This document shows positions 9,384-18,569 of a stretch of DNA of 64,000 nt, in pieces. The notes under the pieces were generated by a model, which was not told the DNA's origin, did no database searches, and was given only the letters and a program-made list of their open reading frames with translations. Made by a program: the position numbers and the translations under genes. Source of the stretch: Limonium bicolor (Eukaryota > Streptophyta > Magnoliopsida > Caryophyllales > Plumbaginaceae); contig CM041779.1 in assembly GCA_023374045.1 (NCBI GenBank), positions 297,920,167-297,984,166 on the forward strand, in the 5' to 3' direction. Each line of letters begins with the position of its first letter. Position 1 is the first letter of the stretch.

Positions 9384-11747
9384 TTCCCCCGCGATTACAG
9401 GCCGCCTGAACGTGAGTGGAAGCCTGTATCGAAAGTCAGAGAAGAGGGTTCTGGTCAAGGGTTTCGTAAACCCGTCTACAGTTTGGGATCGAGTGGGTAA
9501 AAACTCTATCTTGAGAGTACCGTTCTTCACGCGTTCCCGGATGAAGAAAAAATCGATCTCTATGTGCTTTGCCCGACTGTGGAGAACGGGATTAGAGGCC
9601 AAAAATTTTGCCCCGATGTTATCACAATAGAGCTTGGGAGGATGAGGGAGAAAAATCCCTAACTCGGTGAGGATTTCGGTGAGCCACAAGCTTTCAGAGG
9701 TTGCTGACGCTAGGGATTTGAACTCAGCTTCGGTGGAAGACTTCGCCACAGTCCGCTGCTTCCGGGAACTCCAGGACACCAGATGATCACCAAGAAAGAT
9801 GCAGAAACCACCAGTGGAGCGGCGGTCCGACGGAGACCCAGCCCAGTCAGCATCCGCGTATATGCGGAGAGATCCCATGGGAGAAGCCGAGAAAAACAGG
9901 GTAAGATCTTCTGTATGCTTCAAGTACCGTAGGAGTCTCTTTACTGCTTTCCAATGTATATCGCGTGGCTGGTGCATGTATTGACTGAGTTTGCTCACTG
10001 CGTAACTAATGTCTGGTCGCGTGAATGCGAGATATTGTAAGCTTCCGACAACACTTCTGTATTCGGTGGGGTTATTGTATGCGGAGGACTCGATGGAGTC
10101 AAGGGGGGTAGCATCAGTGATAGGTGTATGAGTGGGTTTAGCTAGGAGTAGGTTTGTGCGGGTAAGTAGGTTGTGGATGTAATGTTTTTGTGATAGGTAA
10201 GCACCACAGCTGTCACGAGTGATTTGGATCCCCAGAAAATGATGTAACTGTCCCAGGTCCTTAATTGGAAATTCCTTGGCAATAGTGGAGACAAGCTGGT
10301 CTAGTAAAGTGGTAGTAGACCCTGTAATTAGTATATCATCAACATACACCAATATATAAACGGTTTGGCCATAGTGGGAGTAGATAAACAGAGAGTTGTC
10401 AGCTTGTGACGGTGTAAAGCCAATGTGAACCAAAAAATTGCTGAGTCGAGAAAACCAAGCCCTGGGGGACTGTTTTAAACCATAAAGCGCCCGCTTCAGT
10501 TTGCACACATGAGAGGGAAATTGAGGATTAATAAAACCCTTAGGCTGATGTATGTAAACCTCCTCCTCTAGGAAACCATGCAGGAAAGCATTATCCACAT
10601 CAATCTGCCTTAACTGCCAGTTCTTAGAGATAGCCAAGGATAAAATTAATCTAACTGTAGCCACCTTAACAACCGGGCTGAAGGTTTCATAAAAATCAAT
10701 CCCAGCCTCTTGGTTGTAACCAAGAGCAACCAGTCTTGCCTTTCGGCGATCCAGAGATCCATCTGGTTTTCTCTTAGTTCGTAGAACCCACTTAGTGCCT
10801 AGGACATTTTGCTTAGGAGAACAGGGTACCAAATCCCAGGTCTGGTTAGTCATCAGAGCCTTGTATTCTCGTAGCATAGCTTCCTGCCATTCAGGATGTT
10901 TAAGAGCCTGAGCAAAGGTAGGCTCCTCAGGGACTAATATATCAGGGGAAAGTGTAGTGTGATGAAGGGACTTAGGAGGCCAAGGGATTGTCCCATCTGT
11001 GCGAAGTGTTGGTTTGAGAGAATTTGTGTGGGATCTAGTAACCATGCGGTGAGGTATAGGGGGGAGGAGAGTTGTTTCTGTGGGGTGTGTGGTAGGGGAA
11101 GGGATAGTTTCTGTGGGATTTGGTGGAGATGGGATGGGTACAGTATCTGATGTAGTGGTGTCAGTGTATGGGGAAACAGAAGGAACCATGTCTTGATGAG
11201 AAAGTGTAGGTAAGGGTAGAAGAGGTTTTGTGGATGTGGGTGTGGGAAGAAGGGGTGGATTATCAACTGGTATTTGAAGGGATATAGTAGTGGGGGTCAG
11301 AGGTGAGGAGGGAGATTGAGGGATAGTGTGGGAGGAGTAAGGAAAGAAGGATTCCTTGAACAAAACATCACGGGAGATGTATGTCTTGTGAGTGGGTAAA
11401 TGATAACAGATATATCCAGTGGAGTTTGAGTCATAGCCAAGAAAGATGCACTCCTGACTTCTGAGAGACAGTTTATGGGGGTTGAATGGCCTAAGATTAG
11501 GCCAAGAAGAACAACCAAAAACTCTTAGATGATGTAGAATGGGGGGTTTATTGTGGAGCTTGTGAAAAGGGGAAATGTTCCCAAGAATAGGAGAGGGTAT
11601 TCTGTTTATCAGATAGGTGGATGTTTTGAAGGCAAAATTCCAAAACCGAAGAGGCAGAGAAGCATGGGCTAGAAGGGCAAGGCCATGATCAACAACTTGT
11701 TTTATCTTGCTCTCTACTGAACCGTTTTCTGGTGGGAATGAGGGCAT
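9381..11747 (-). CDS. pol: Copia-A pol: integrase end, reverse transcriptase, RNase H
   Basis: An open frame of 788 codons encodes the distal part of the Copia polyprotein. Residues 1-60 finish the integrase core, with the catalytic Glu at E12 in the NGSVE motif. Residues about 60-130 are the integrase C-terminal part (VFGC, IFLGY, SRDVLF), and 134-240 is a Pro/Ser/Thr-rich linker. RT covers about 300-545 with YVDD at 468-471, LHG and YGLKQSPRAW. RNase H covers about 625-770 with D632/D634 in ADADWAG, STEAEF and YCDN. The stop codon TAG is supplied by the first three bases of the 3' LTR. RT and RNase H look intact. The upstream half is in another frame (11714-12394), so the full polyprotein cannot be made by plain translation. 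Confidence 0.92.
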   Translation of the reverse strand: MPSFPPENGSVESKIKQVVDHGLALLAHASLPLRFWNFAFKTSTYLINRIPSPILGNISPFHKLHNKPPILHHLRVFGCSSWPNLRPFNPHKLSLRSQECIFLGYDSNSTGYICYHLPTHKTYISRDVLFKESFFPYSSHTIPQSPSSPLTPTTISLQIPVDNPPLLPTPTSTKPLLPLPTLSHQDMVPSVSPYTDTTTSDTVPIPSPPNPTETIPSPTTHPTETTLLPPIPHRMVTRSHTNSLKPTLRTDGTIPWPPKSLHHTTLSPDILVPEEPTFAQALKHPEWQEAMLREYKALMTNQTWDLVPCSPKQNVLGTKWVLRTKRKPDGSLDRRKARLVALGYNQEAGIDFYETFSPVVKVATVRLILSLAISKNWQLRQIDVDNAFLHGFLEEEVYIHQPKGFINPQFPSHVCKLKRALYGLKQSPRAWFSRLSNFLVHIGFTPSQADNSLFIYSHYGQTVYILVYVDDILITGSTTTLLDQLVSTIAKEFPIKDLGQLHHFLGIQITRDSCGAYLSQKHYIHNLLTRTNLLLAKPTHTPITDATPLDSIESSAYNNPTEYRSVVGSLQYLAFTRPDISYAVSKLSQYMHQPRDIHWKAVKRLLRYLKHTEDLTLFFSASPMGSLRIYADADWAGSPSDRRSTGGFCIFLGDHLVSWSSRKQRTVAKSSTEAEFKSLASATSESLWLTEILTELGIFLPHPPKLYCDNIGAKFLASNPVLHSRAKHIEIDFFFIRERVKNGTLKIEFLPTRSQTVDGFTKPLTRTLFSDFRYRLPLTFRRPVIAGE

Positions 11748-12394
11748 GTGACTCTATGAAGAGTCCTGTGGCTGTGTAATGTGGGAATTAAGGCTTTAAA
11801 TTCTCCTCCACCGTCAGTTTGTATTGATTTGATTTTCTTTCCAAAATAATTTTCAATCATCTTACTGAAGGCAGTATAAACTTGAACAACATCAGATTTA
11901 TTATGTAAGGGGAAAATCCACATAAATCTGGAATAGTCATCAACACAGAGCAGAAAATACTTAAAGCCTCCAATAGAAATAGTATGAGCAGGTCCCCACA
12001 AATCTAAAAACAGTAGGTCAAAAGAACTAGCTGACACAGAGCTAGATCTAGGGTGAGGTAGAGCATGATGTTTGCCCTGAGCACAGGCAGTACACAACTC
12101 TGGCTTATTATAGTCTGAAACTGGTAAATTAAAGGTGCTGATAGTACGCTTGGTGACTGGAAAAGAGGGATGACCCAAGCGCTGATGCCAAATTGTGAGA
12201 GGAGCAAGGTTTGTGTAGTGTAGCTGAGGAGTAGACTGGATGGTTGTGGAGGGAAAAATGTAGACACCGTCCTTAGTGACCCCCTTGAGAAGGATTGCTT
12301 GAGTAGTCTGATCCTTCACAAAAAAACAGTCACAATGGAATTCAAAATAAACAGAATTATCAGAACAAAACTTCTGTAATGGGCCTGATACCAT
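11714..12394 (-). pseudogene. pol: Copia-A pol, 5' part: pre-integrase and integrase core
   Basis: The 226-codon frame has a nominal start that falls on the last LTR base and the primer site, so it is not a native start. Residues 20-60 match the segment between protease and integrase, and the DTG/DSG protease motif itself is missing. The zinc-binding HHCC motif is H70, H75, C101, C104. Catalytic Asp residues are D131 (LDLWGP) and D194 (QTDGGGEF). The frame leaves register beside an A4 run (T4 at 11724-11727 on the plus strand), just before the catalytic Glu found in the other frame. A one-base change in that run explains the break. Confidence 0.85.
12381..12393 (-). other. Primer binding site of Copia-A, initiator-Met type
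   Basis: The minus strand reads TGGTATCAGGCCC directly after the LTR end CTCTCTA. The first nine bases match the initiator-Met primer site; the rest has diverged or been replaced by the internal deletion. Confidence 0.75.
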
Positions 12395-12540
12395 AGAGAG
12401 ATAGGAAATGTATGAATCTATGTTATATTAAACAATGGAACTGTATATATACAGGGCTATCGATAATTCTAGAACTAGAGTAATAGGCCTGATTCTAGAA
12501 ACATTACATAAAATACAATGGGCCATGATATGGGCCACTA
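12394..12540 (-). mobile_element. 5' LTR of Copia-A
   Basis: In element orientation it starts TAGTGGCCC next to the duplication CACCG (CGGTG on the plus strand) and ends CTCTCTA at the primer site. It is nearly identical to 9231-9383. Confidence 0.9.
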
Positions 12541-12545
12541 CGGTG

Positions 12546-13143
12546 AGTTTACCAACCCAGCTGGAATATACCTGCACTGCCTTTCATCATCTCCACGTCA
12601 GTATTTCGCAAATCCCTCTGGCGAAGCAAGGAATATAAGAGCTCACCTCTCTTCATCAACGAACAAGGGATATACAAACTCTGCGTCTATTTTTCTCTTC
12701 ACTTCCCTCATCATCGCCAGCCTGGAGAACGAGATACAAATCTGCTCGCAGCTTCCTCATTATCTTCAAACAGTCAACCAGAACATACAGGCTCTGCCCT
12801 TTTTTTTCATTTCCACTTTCACGGTAATTTCGCTCAACCAAACTGTCGAACAACGACATTCATCTCTAAACCTGTCTTAATTCACTCGGTAATTGGTAAC
12901 CCCTGGCGACAAGAAAAACATACAAGCACTGCCTCATTCCCGCTCAACGCTCTCTTCACCTACGGTAATTTGGCAACCAAATAGCCCCATCCTCTCTTCA
13001 GCTCTCTTCACCAACCGCATTTTGCTTCCCAAACTGACGAACAAAGGAACACATCTGCTCTGCACCTGCACTTGCTTCAACTGACAAACAAGGAACATAC
13101 ATCCCTGTCCTGCTTCATCTCTCCTTCATGGTAGATTGCTACC
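12546..13143 (+). repeat. Degenerate ~100-bp tandem array, segment 3
   Basis: Units here show CGGTAATTTCGC near 12825, CGGTAATTGG near 12890 and CGGTAATTTGGCAACC near 12965, each followed by a diverged ACTGGCGAACAAGG and ATACA-CTCTGC block. No gene is supported. The array is interrupted on the left by Copia-A and on the right by Copia-B. Confidence 0.65.
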
Positions 13144-13148
13144 CAATC

Positions 13149-13418
13149 TGATAAGATAGTTTATTTACTGGTTATGTTGGTCCTCTGCTGTTTGTTATTA
13201 TTTAGTCTGTTTGCTGTAACGCTGTCGTTTTAGTTAGAGTTTGCTGACCGTTGTTCCGCAAGTCAGTAGCTCTGGTTATATTTGTCTCCGAGGGCTGAGA
13301 CTAGATGTAGACTGATTTATCGAGAGTTAGAATTCTAGGGTTCTATGTACTTTCGTTTCTCCTCGTGAAGTTTAATCGAAGCATTCCACGTTGGGTTTTC
13401 CAGTCTCGATTATTTTCA
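13149..13418 (+). mobile_element. 5' LTR of Copia-B
   Basis: It runs from TGATAAGATAG to CGATTATTTTCA, directly followed by the primer site. Same length as the 3' LTR. Confidence 0.97.
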
Positions 13419-13436
13419 TGGTATCAGAGCAGAAGG
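13419..13436 (+). other. Primer binding site of Copia-B, initiator-Met type
   Basis: TGGTATCAGAGCAGAAGG follows the LTR without spacer; the first 12 bases are the standard Copia initiator-Met site. Confidence 0.93.
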
Positions 13437-13658
13437 ATCGTGGGATCCTGTTCTGCGTTTTTCTATGACTGATTCTAGTTTTTCGTCGATTCCTTTCTTG
13501 GCTATTGACAAGCTATTTCGCCTCCCAAATTTTCCGATTCGCCATTCTTGTTCTTGTTACCCCACGAAGTCCTAAATTTCAATCCGCCATTCTTGTTCTG
13601 TCTACCCCTCGAGATCCCTTTTCGGTTCGTCTTTCTCGTTTTCACATATTGACGAATC

Positions 13659-14849
13659 ATGAGTGAACCACCAGAAGGAGATCCACCGAAGGGCAAGGAC
13701 AAAGATAAAGGAGGCGTCACCGACTCCGAGCTTGGAAGTTGCAGCAACGGACACGCCAACATCAAGGATCCTTTGTATCTTTCGAACTCCGACCAACCTG
13801 GTTTGTCGCTCGCGAGCAAATATGATGGAGGCCCGGGTTTTCCTTGTTGGAAACAACAAGTTGAAATTGCGCTGGGCGCAAAGAATAAACTTGGTTTTGT
13901 TCTTGGCACCGTAGTGAAGCCGACGAATTCAGACGACGACCTTGAAGCTTGGAAGAGATGCGACAGTATGGTAAGGGCTTGGATTCTCATGAGCCTTGAG
14001 AAACGCATCGCCGATACCGTCCTTTTTAGATCGTCGGCGGCTGAAATCTGGAAGGACCTCTGCACCAGATACGACCAAGTTGATGCTACAAGGATGTTTG
14101 AGTTGGAAAGGAGACTTGTGAACACAACACAAGCCGGGGAAATCATAGGAGACTATTTTGCAAGACTCAGAGGAATTTGGGACGAATTGGATGCAACTAA
14201 TTCTCTACCCTCATGTGCTTGTGCGACTGACAATACATTCAAAGATTACATCAAGACTCAGCGGCTGATAAAGTTCTTGATGGGGTTAAACGAGAAATAT
14301 GCCGGAGCCCGGGAGAGTATCTTGATGATCTCACCACTCCCCTCCATGGAGCAAGCATTCTCTATCCTTATTCAACAGGAGAGACAAAAGGCTTTCACCA
14401 CCTCGGCTCCAATTGAGACAGAGGCTCCGGTTGCCTTCTCTGTTAGTCAAACCAAGAGGAGTTTTGGGCGTGGACAAGGAAACGGAGGAAAGCGCAATTA
14501 CATTCAATGTACCTATTGTCACAAGGCAGGCCACTCAGAAGAGAGATGTTACCAAAAGATTGGGTACCCTCCCGGGTGGCGTGTGGGAAAAGAGAAACAG
14601 CATCAGGCAAATGGAGCTAGTGAACAGAAAGGGGATTCTTGTAAAGACCCATTCAACAAGGTTCTGACCACAGATCAGGTGAATCAATTGCTGAGTTACA
14701 TCAGCAAATCCCAGATTGTCAATAAAGAGCAACAAAACCCAGAATCCAACTGCAGTTTTATTGGTATGGCTTCTTCTCGATATAACTCTAGTTTAACTGG
14801 AAGTATTTATAATATTTTAATGCCTCCTGTGAACATAATGTTGAATTAA
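13659..14849 (+). CDS. gag: Copia-B Gag (UBN2-type) with CCHC zinc knuckle
   Basis: The frame has 396 codons starting at the first Met after a 240-base leader. Residues about 35-85 carry the N-terminal Copia Gag signature (LYLSNSDQPG, then W-x-QQVEIALGAKNKLGF). Residues 90-245 are the helical UBN2 Gag region. The knuckle is C284-x2-C287-x4-H292-x4-C297, preceded by a Gly/Arg/Lys stretch, and followed by the YPPGW motif common in this Gag type. The role is particle assembly and RNA packaging in the cytoplasm. The frame closes at 14847-14849, 37 bases after the pol frame opens at 14813. Confidence 0.93.
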   Translation: MSEPPEGDPPKGKDKDKGGVTDSELGSCSNGHANIKDPLYLSNSDQPGLSLASKYDGGPGFPCWKQQVEIALGAKNKLGFVLGTVVKPTNSDDDLEAWKRCDSMVRAWILMSLEKRIADTVLFRSSAAEIWKDLCTRYDQVDATRMFELERRLVNTTQAGEIIGDYFARLRGIWDELDATNSLPSCACATDNTFKDYIKTQRLIKFLMGLNEKYAGARESILMISPLPSMEQAFSILIQQERQKAFTTSAPIETEAPVAFSVSQTKRSFGRGQGNGGKRNYIQCTYCHKAGHSEERCYQKIGYPPGWRVGKEKQHQANGASEQKGDSCKDPFNKVLTTDQVNQLLSYISKSQIVNKEQQNPESNCSFIGMASSRYNSSLTGSIYNILMPPVNIMLN

Positions 14850-14857
14850 CAGATTGG

Positions 14858-17800
14858 GTGATTGACACTGGTGCCTCTGACCACATGTGTGGCAATCTAG
14901 CTATTTTCTGTGAAATTACCTTGCTTGATAGGCCCCACACAGTTGGGATGCCAGATGGGCATCCTCAATTGGTTCATTTGATAGGAAATGTTAAATTAAA
15001 CAGTATAATAACATTGAGAAATGTCCTTTTTGTCCCAAGTTTTAAATTTGGCTTAATCTCTGTTAGTAAGCTTTCTGAGGAAATGAATGGGAAAGTTTGT
15101 TTTGATTCTACTGGATGTTTCTATCAGGCCTGTGAGCAAGGTGAGGAGCTGAAGATTGGTCAGAAGCTTAGAGGGCTGTATATTTTCGATAGATTCTGTG
15201 ATAAGAAAGAAAAGGAATGCACTAGTTCATTGGTTGGCTCTGTGAAAATAAAATCTGACTGTAATGATTCTCTAAGTCTTTGGCATCTCAGACTAGGACA
15301 TGCCCCTAGGGAGAAAATCTCTAGATTAGGTCTGGTTAAAGAGATCAAGGAACAAAGATCTTTTGTATGTGAACCATGTAGTAGGGCTAAAAGCCACAGA
15401 TTACCGTTTCAATCTAGTTCTATAAAAGCAAAAGACATTTTTGAGTTGATACATATTGATTTGTGGGGTCCCTATAATGAAAACACTCATGATGGTTTTT
15501 GTTATTTTCTCACTATTGTGGATGACAAAAGTCGTGCTACATGGACACATTTGTGTAAATTCAAATCTGAGTGTTTTGGTCTGATTATAAGTTTTATCTC
15601 CATGATTGAGAATCAGTTCAAGAAAAATGTTAAATGTGTTAGAACCGACAATGCTCAAGAATTAGGGAGCTCAAAGGCAGGCACTGAATATTTTAAGCTT
15701 AAAGGGATTAAACACCAAACCACTTGCCCTTACACACCACAGCAAAATGGTGTGGCAGAGCGAAAACACCGCCACATTCTGGAAACAGCACGTGCCTTGA
15801 TGTTTCATTCCCTTCTCCCTAAGAAATTTTGGGGGGAAAGCATTCTCACTGCCACCTTTCTGATTAATAGAATGCCCCTCATTAGCATAGATAATAAGAC
15901 CCCTTATGAAATCATTTATGGAGAAAAACCAGATTACACCATCCTTAGATGTTTTGGGTGCCTCTGTTTTGCCAATGTCAATAAGAATCAACATGATAAG
16001 TTCTTATCCAGATCTGTAAAATGTGTTCTTTTAGGATATGCTCAAAGTAAGAAAGCCTATAAGCTTTATGATCTTGATAATAACCAGGTCATATTTAATA
16101 GAGATGTTCTGTTTCATGAAAAGGTTTACCCATTCAGATCTGTCCAGGGTAACATTAAAGAAACTTGCTTTGATGATTCTCCAAAAGGTCCTTTTCTGTT
16201 TGAGGATGACTGTTTTATTTCTGATAATACTAATGCAAATGATGTAAGAATGAGACAGAATAGACAGGACAACGACTATGAAGAAAGGGATGAAGAGAAC
16301 ACTCATAATCCCACAAATGGTGTCCCACCAGAGGAAGACAATGTTGAGGAATCACTAACAGAAGATGCAGCAGAGGAAGAAGTCATCCTAAGAAGATCAG
16401 AAAGGACCAGACATCCTCCTAAATACCTAGAAGAATATGAAGTTGGATTGACAGTCATGAAAAAAGATAAGTTACCCTCTGCTGATATTTTCTCAGAAAT
16501 ACTGCATGATAGAATCTCAGTTGCCTGTAGTATTAAACTCTGTGATGGTGAAACTAATTATGATTCTTCTGTCATGGATGATAAAGATAGCATAATTAGG
16601 ACTGATTGTCTGATGCATACCGTGGGAATATTTTCATTAGATCAAAACTGTCATTCATGTCTGCATGCTGATTTGCTAAATGAAACTGAGCCTAGTTGTT
16701 ATGAAGAAGCTGTTAGTGATAAAAGGTGGAAGAGGGCCATGGAAGAGGAATTCTTAGCTTTAGAAAGAAACAACACATGGGATCTTGTTGAACCTTTAAA
16801 AGGTATTAAACCAGTGAAATGCAAATGGGTCTACAAGATAAAACATAAGGCAGATGGTAGCATAGAGAGATTTAAAGCTAGATTGGTAGCAAAAGGTTAC
16901 ACCCAAAGGTATGGGATAGATTACATGGAAACCTTCTCTCCCGTAGTGAAATTTACTACAATCAAGGCATTAGTTATAGTGGCAACCAAAAGAGATTGGG
17001 TAGTTAGCCAACTAGATATAAATAATGCTTTTCTTCATGGGGACTTAGAAGAAGATGTGTACATGGAGGTTCCTTTGGGTCATAAGGAAGAGAAATCTGG
17101 GAAGTTATGCAAACTGAACAAATCTTTATATGGCCTGAAACAGGCTTCAAGGCAATGGCATCATAAATTAAGTATTCTGCTTAAATCTTTACATTTTGTC
17201 CAGTCCCTTAATGATTACTCCCTGTTTATTAGAGAAAAGGATAACAAGGTATGTTATCTAGCGGTATATGTGGATGATATTCTGATAACAGGAAATGATA
17301 ATATGCTGATAGAATCTGTGAAAAAGACTTTGAATCAGAGATTCAGGATTAAGGATCTGGGCATCTTGAACTATTTTCTGGGGATGCAGTTTATTCATAC
17401 AACAGAGGGAGTTGTCCTTATACAGAAAAAGTATTGTGAAGATTTGTTAAAGGAATTTGGAATGCCTAATGATAAGATCTCTGTCAGTCCTCTTAATACA
17501 AGTCTTAGGCTTATGAGAGATGAGGGAAAACCTTTGAAAGATCCTTCTGTTTACCGTAGACTTGTAGGGAAAATAAGCTATCTGGCACATAGTCGTCCTG
17601 ATCTTTGTTTTGCCATCCAGGTTTTGAGTCAATTTCTTGGTAGTCCCACTGATGTGCATTTTACAGCTGCCTTGCATACCTTGAATTATATTAGGGGTAC
17701 TTTGAGTTATGGTCTGTTGTTTAATTCAAAAGATGATTATACCCTAACTGCCTTTTGTGATTCTGATTGGGCAGGATGCCCTAATACAAGGAGATCTATC

Positions 17801-18214
17801 AGTGGCTTCTTCATACAGTTTGGAGGATGTCCTCTCTCATGGAAATGCAAGAAACAGACTACTGTCGCATTGTCATCTGCAGAGGCAGAATATCGAGCAA
17901 TGAGGAGTGTGACAGCAGAACTTAGTTGGATTACAAGGGTGCTCCATGAGCTGGGAGTGAAGGATATTCTTCCTGTTCCGGTGAAGTCTGATAGCCAGGC
18001 TGCTATTTACATCGCACGCAACCCAGTCCTCCATGAGAGGACCAAGCACATAGAACTCGACATACATTTTGTTCGGCAGAAATTGCAAGAAGGCATGATC
18101 AGGGTGGAGTTTGTAGGTTCTAAGGAGCAGTTGGCAGATGTTTTAACTAAGGCCTTACCTGGAAAGGCCTATCCAGTGCAAGTCAAGAAGTTGGGTCTGA
18201 AAACAGACGGCTGA
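14858..18214 (+). CDS. pol: Copia-B Pol: protease, integrase, reverse transcriptase, RNase H
   Basis: The frame is 1118 codons from a GTG at 14858 and is open from 14813. The protease active site is DTGA at residues 3-6, so its N-terminal flank lies in the overlap with gag. Integrase has the HHCC finger (WHLRLGH ... CEPC) and catalytic D201, D264 and E301. RT begins near 640 and has YVDD at 804-807. RNase H has D968/D970 (CDSDWAG), the SSAEAEY Glu and the KSDSQAA Asp. All catalytic residues are present and no internal stop occurs. In most plant Copia elements gag and pol are one frame; here a one-base difference in the T run at 14815-14818 separates them. That may be a mutation, a sequencing error, or a genuine -1 shift. 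Confidence 0.95.
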   Translation: MIDTGASDHMCGNLAIFCEITLLDRPHTVGMPDGHPQLVHLIGNVKLNSIITLRNVLFVPSFKFGLISVSKLSEEMNGKVCFDSTGCFYQACEQGEELKIGQKLRGLYIFDRFCDKKEKECTSSLVGSVKIKSDCNDSLSLWHLRLGHAPREKISRLGLVKEIKEQRSFVCEPCSRAKSHRLPFQSSSIKAKDIFELIHIDLWGPYNENTHDGFCYFLTIVDDKSRATWTHLCKFKSECFGLIISFISMIENQFKKNVKCVRTDNAQELGSSKAGTEYFKLKGIKHQTTCPYTPQQNGVAERKHRHILETARALMFHSLLPKKFWGESILTATFLINRMPLISIDNKTPYEIIYGEKPDYTILRCFGCLCFANVNKNQHDKFLSRSVKCVLLGYAQSKKAYKLYDLDNNQVIFNRDVLFHEKVYPFRSVQGNIKETCFDDSPKGPFLFEDDCFISDNTNANDVRMRQNRQDNDYEERDEENTHNPTNGVPPEEDNVEESLTEDAAEEEVILRRSERTRHPPKYLEEYEVGLTVMKKDKLPSADIFSEILHDRISVACSIKLCDGETNYDSSVMDDKDSIIRTDCLMHTVGIFSLDQNCHSCLHADLLNETEPSCYEEAVSDKRWKRAMEEEFLALERNNTWDLVEPLKGIKPVKCKWVYKIKHKADGSIERFKARLVAKGYTQRYGIDYMETFSPVVKFTTIKALVIVATKRDWVVSQLDINNAFLHGDLEEDVYMEVPLGHKEEKSGKLCKLNKSLYGLKQASRQWHHKLSILLKSLHFVQSLNDYSLFIREKDNKVCYLAVYVDDILITGNDNMLIESVKKTLNQRFRIKDLGILNYFLGMQFIHTTEGVVLIQKKYCEDLLKEFGMPNDKISVSPLNTSLRLMRDEGKPLKDPSVYRRLVGKISYLAHSRPDLCFAIQVLSQFLGSPTDVHFTAALHTLNYIRGTLSYGLLFNSKDDYTLTAFCDSDWAGCPNTRRSISGFFIQFGGCPLSWKCKKQTTVALSSAEAEYRAMRSVTAELSWITRVLHELGVKDILPVPVKSDSQAAIYIARNPVLHERTKHIELDIHFVRQKLQEGMIRVEFVGSKEQLADVLTKALPGKAYPVQVKKLGLKTDG

Positions 18215-18282
18215 GTAGCGCAGCCCTTTCATTTGCAATGATTCTGAGTTTTTCCAAATCTTAGAAGTGTATCCCTTCTAAG

Positions 18283-18294
18283 CTTTGCGGGGGC
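18283..18294 (+). other. Polypurine tract of Copia-B
   Basis: TTTGCGGGGGC lies directly before the 3' LTR, 70 bases after the pol stop codon. Confidence 0.75.
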
Positions 18295-18564
18295 TGATAA
18301 GATAGTTTATTTACTGGTTATGTTGGTCCTCTGCTGTTTGTTATTATTTAGTCTGTTTGCTGTAACGCTGTCGTTTTAGTTAGAGTTTGCTGACCGTTGT
18401 TCCGCAAGTCAGTAGCTCTGGTTATATTTGTCTCCGAGGGCTGAGACTAGAAGTAGACTGATTTATCGAGAGTTAGAATTCTAGGGTTCTATGTACTTTC
18501 GTTTCTCCTCGTGAAGTTTAATCGAAGCATTCCACGTTGGGTTTTCCAGTCTCGATTATTTTCA
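18295..18564 (+). mobile_element. 3' LTR of Copia-B
   Basis: It is identical to the 5' LTR by eye except one base in the GACTAGA(A/T)GTAGAC segment. Target duplication CAATC follows at 18565. Confidence 0.97.
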
Positions 18565-18569
18565 CAATC

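Larger units (their letters stand above)
9231..12540 (-). mobile_element. Copia-A: gag- and protease-less Copia element with TA..TA LTR ends
   Basis: The element is 3310 bp with LTRs of 153 and 147 bp and a perfect target duplication CGGTG (9226-9230 and 12541-12545). In element orientation each LTR begins TAGTGG and ends CTCTCTA instead of TG...CA; the duplications and the primer site leave no other boundary. The primer site is joined almost directly to the pre-integrase domain, so gag and the protease core are missing. Integrase, RT and RNase H follow, with one frameshift. LTRs differ by one substitution and one 6-bp indel by eye. Short LTRs suggest the Ale/Retrofit lineage (inference). Confidence 0.92.
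13149..18564 (+). mobile_element. Copia-B: nearly complete Ty1/Copia element
   Basis: The element is 5416 bp with two 270-bp LTRs and a perfect target duplication CAATC (13144-13148 and 18565-18569). The LTRs have canonical TG...CA ends and differ at one position by eye (13307 region T versus A in the 3' copy), so insertion is very recent. The order is primer site, leader, gag, protease, integrase, RT, RNase H, polypurine tract. It is the only element in the window that retains every Copia domain, but gag and pol are in two frames. Confidence 0.97.
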
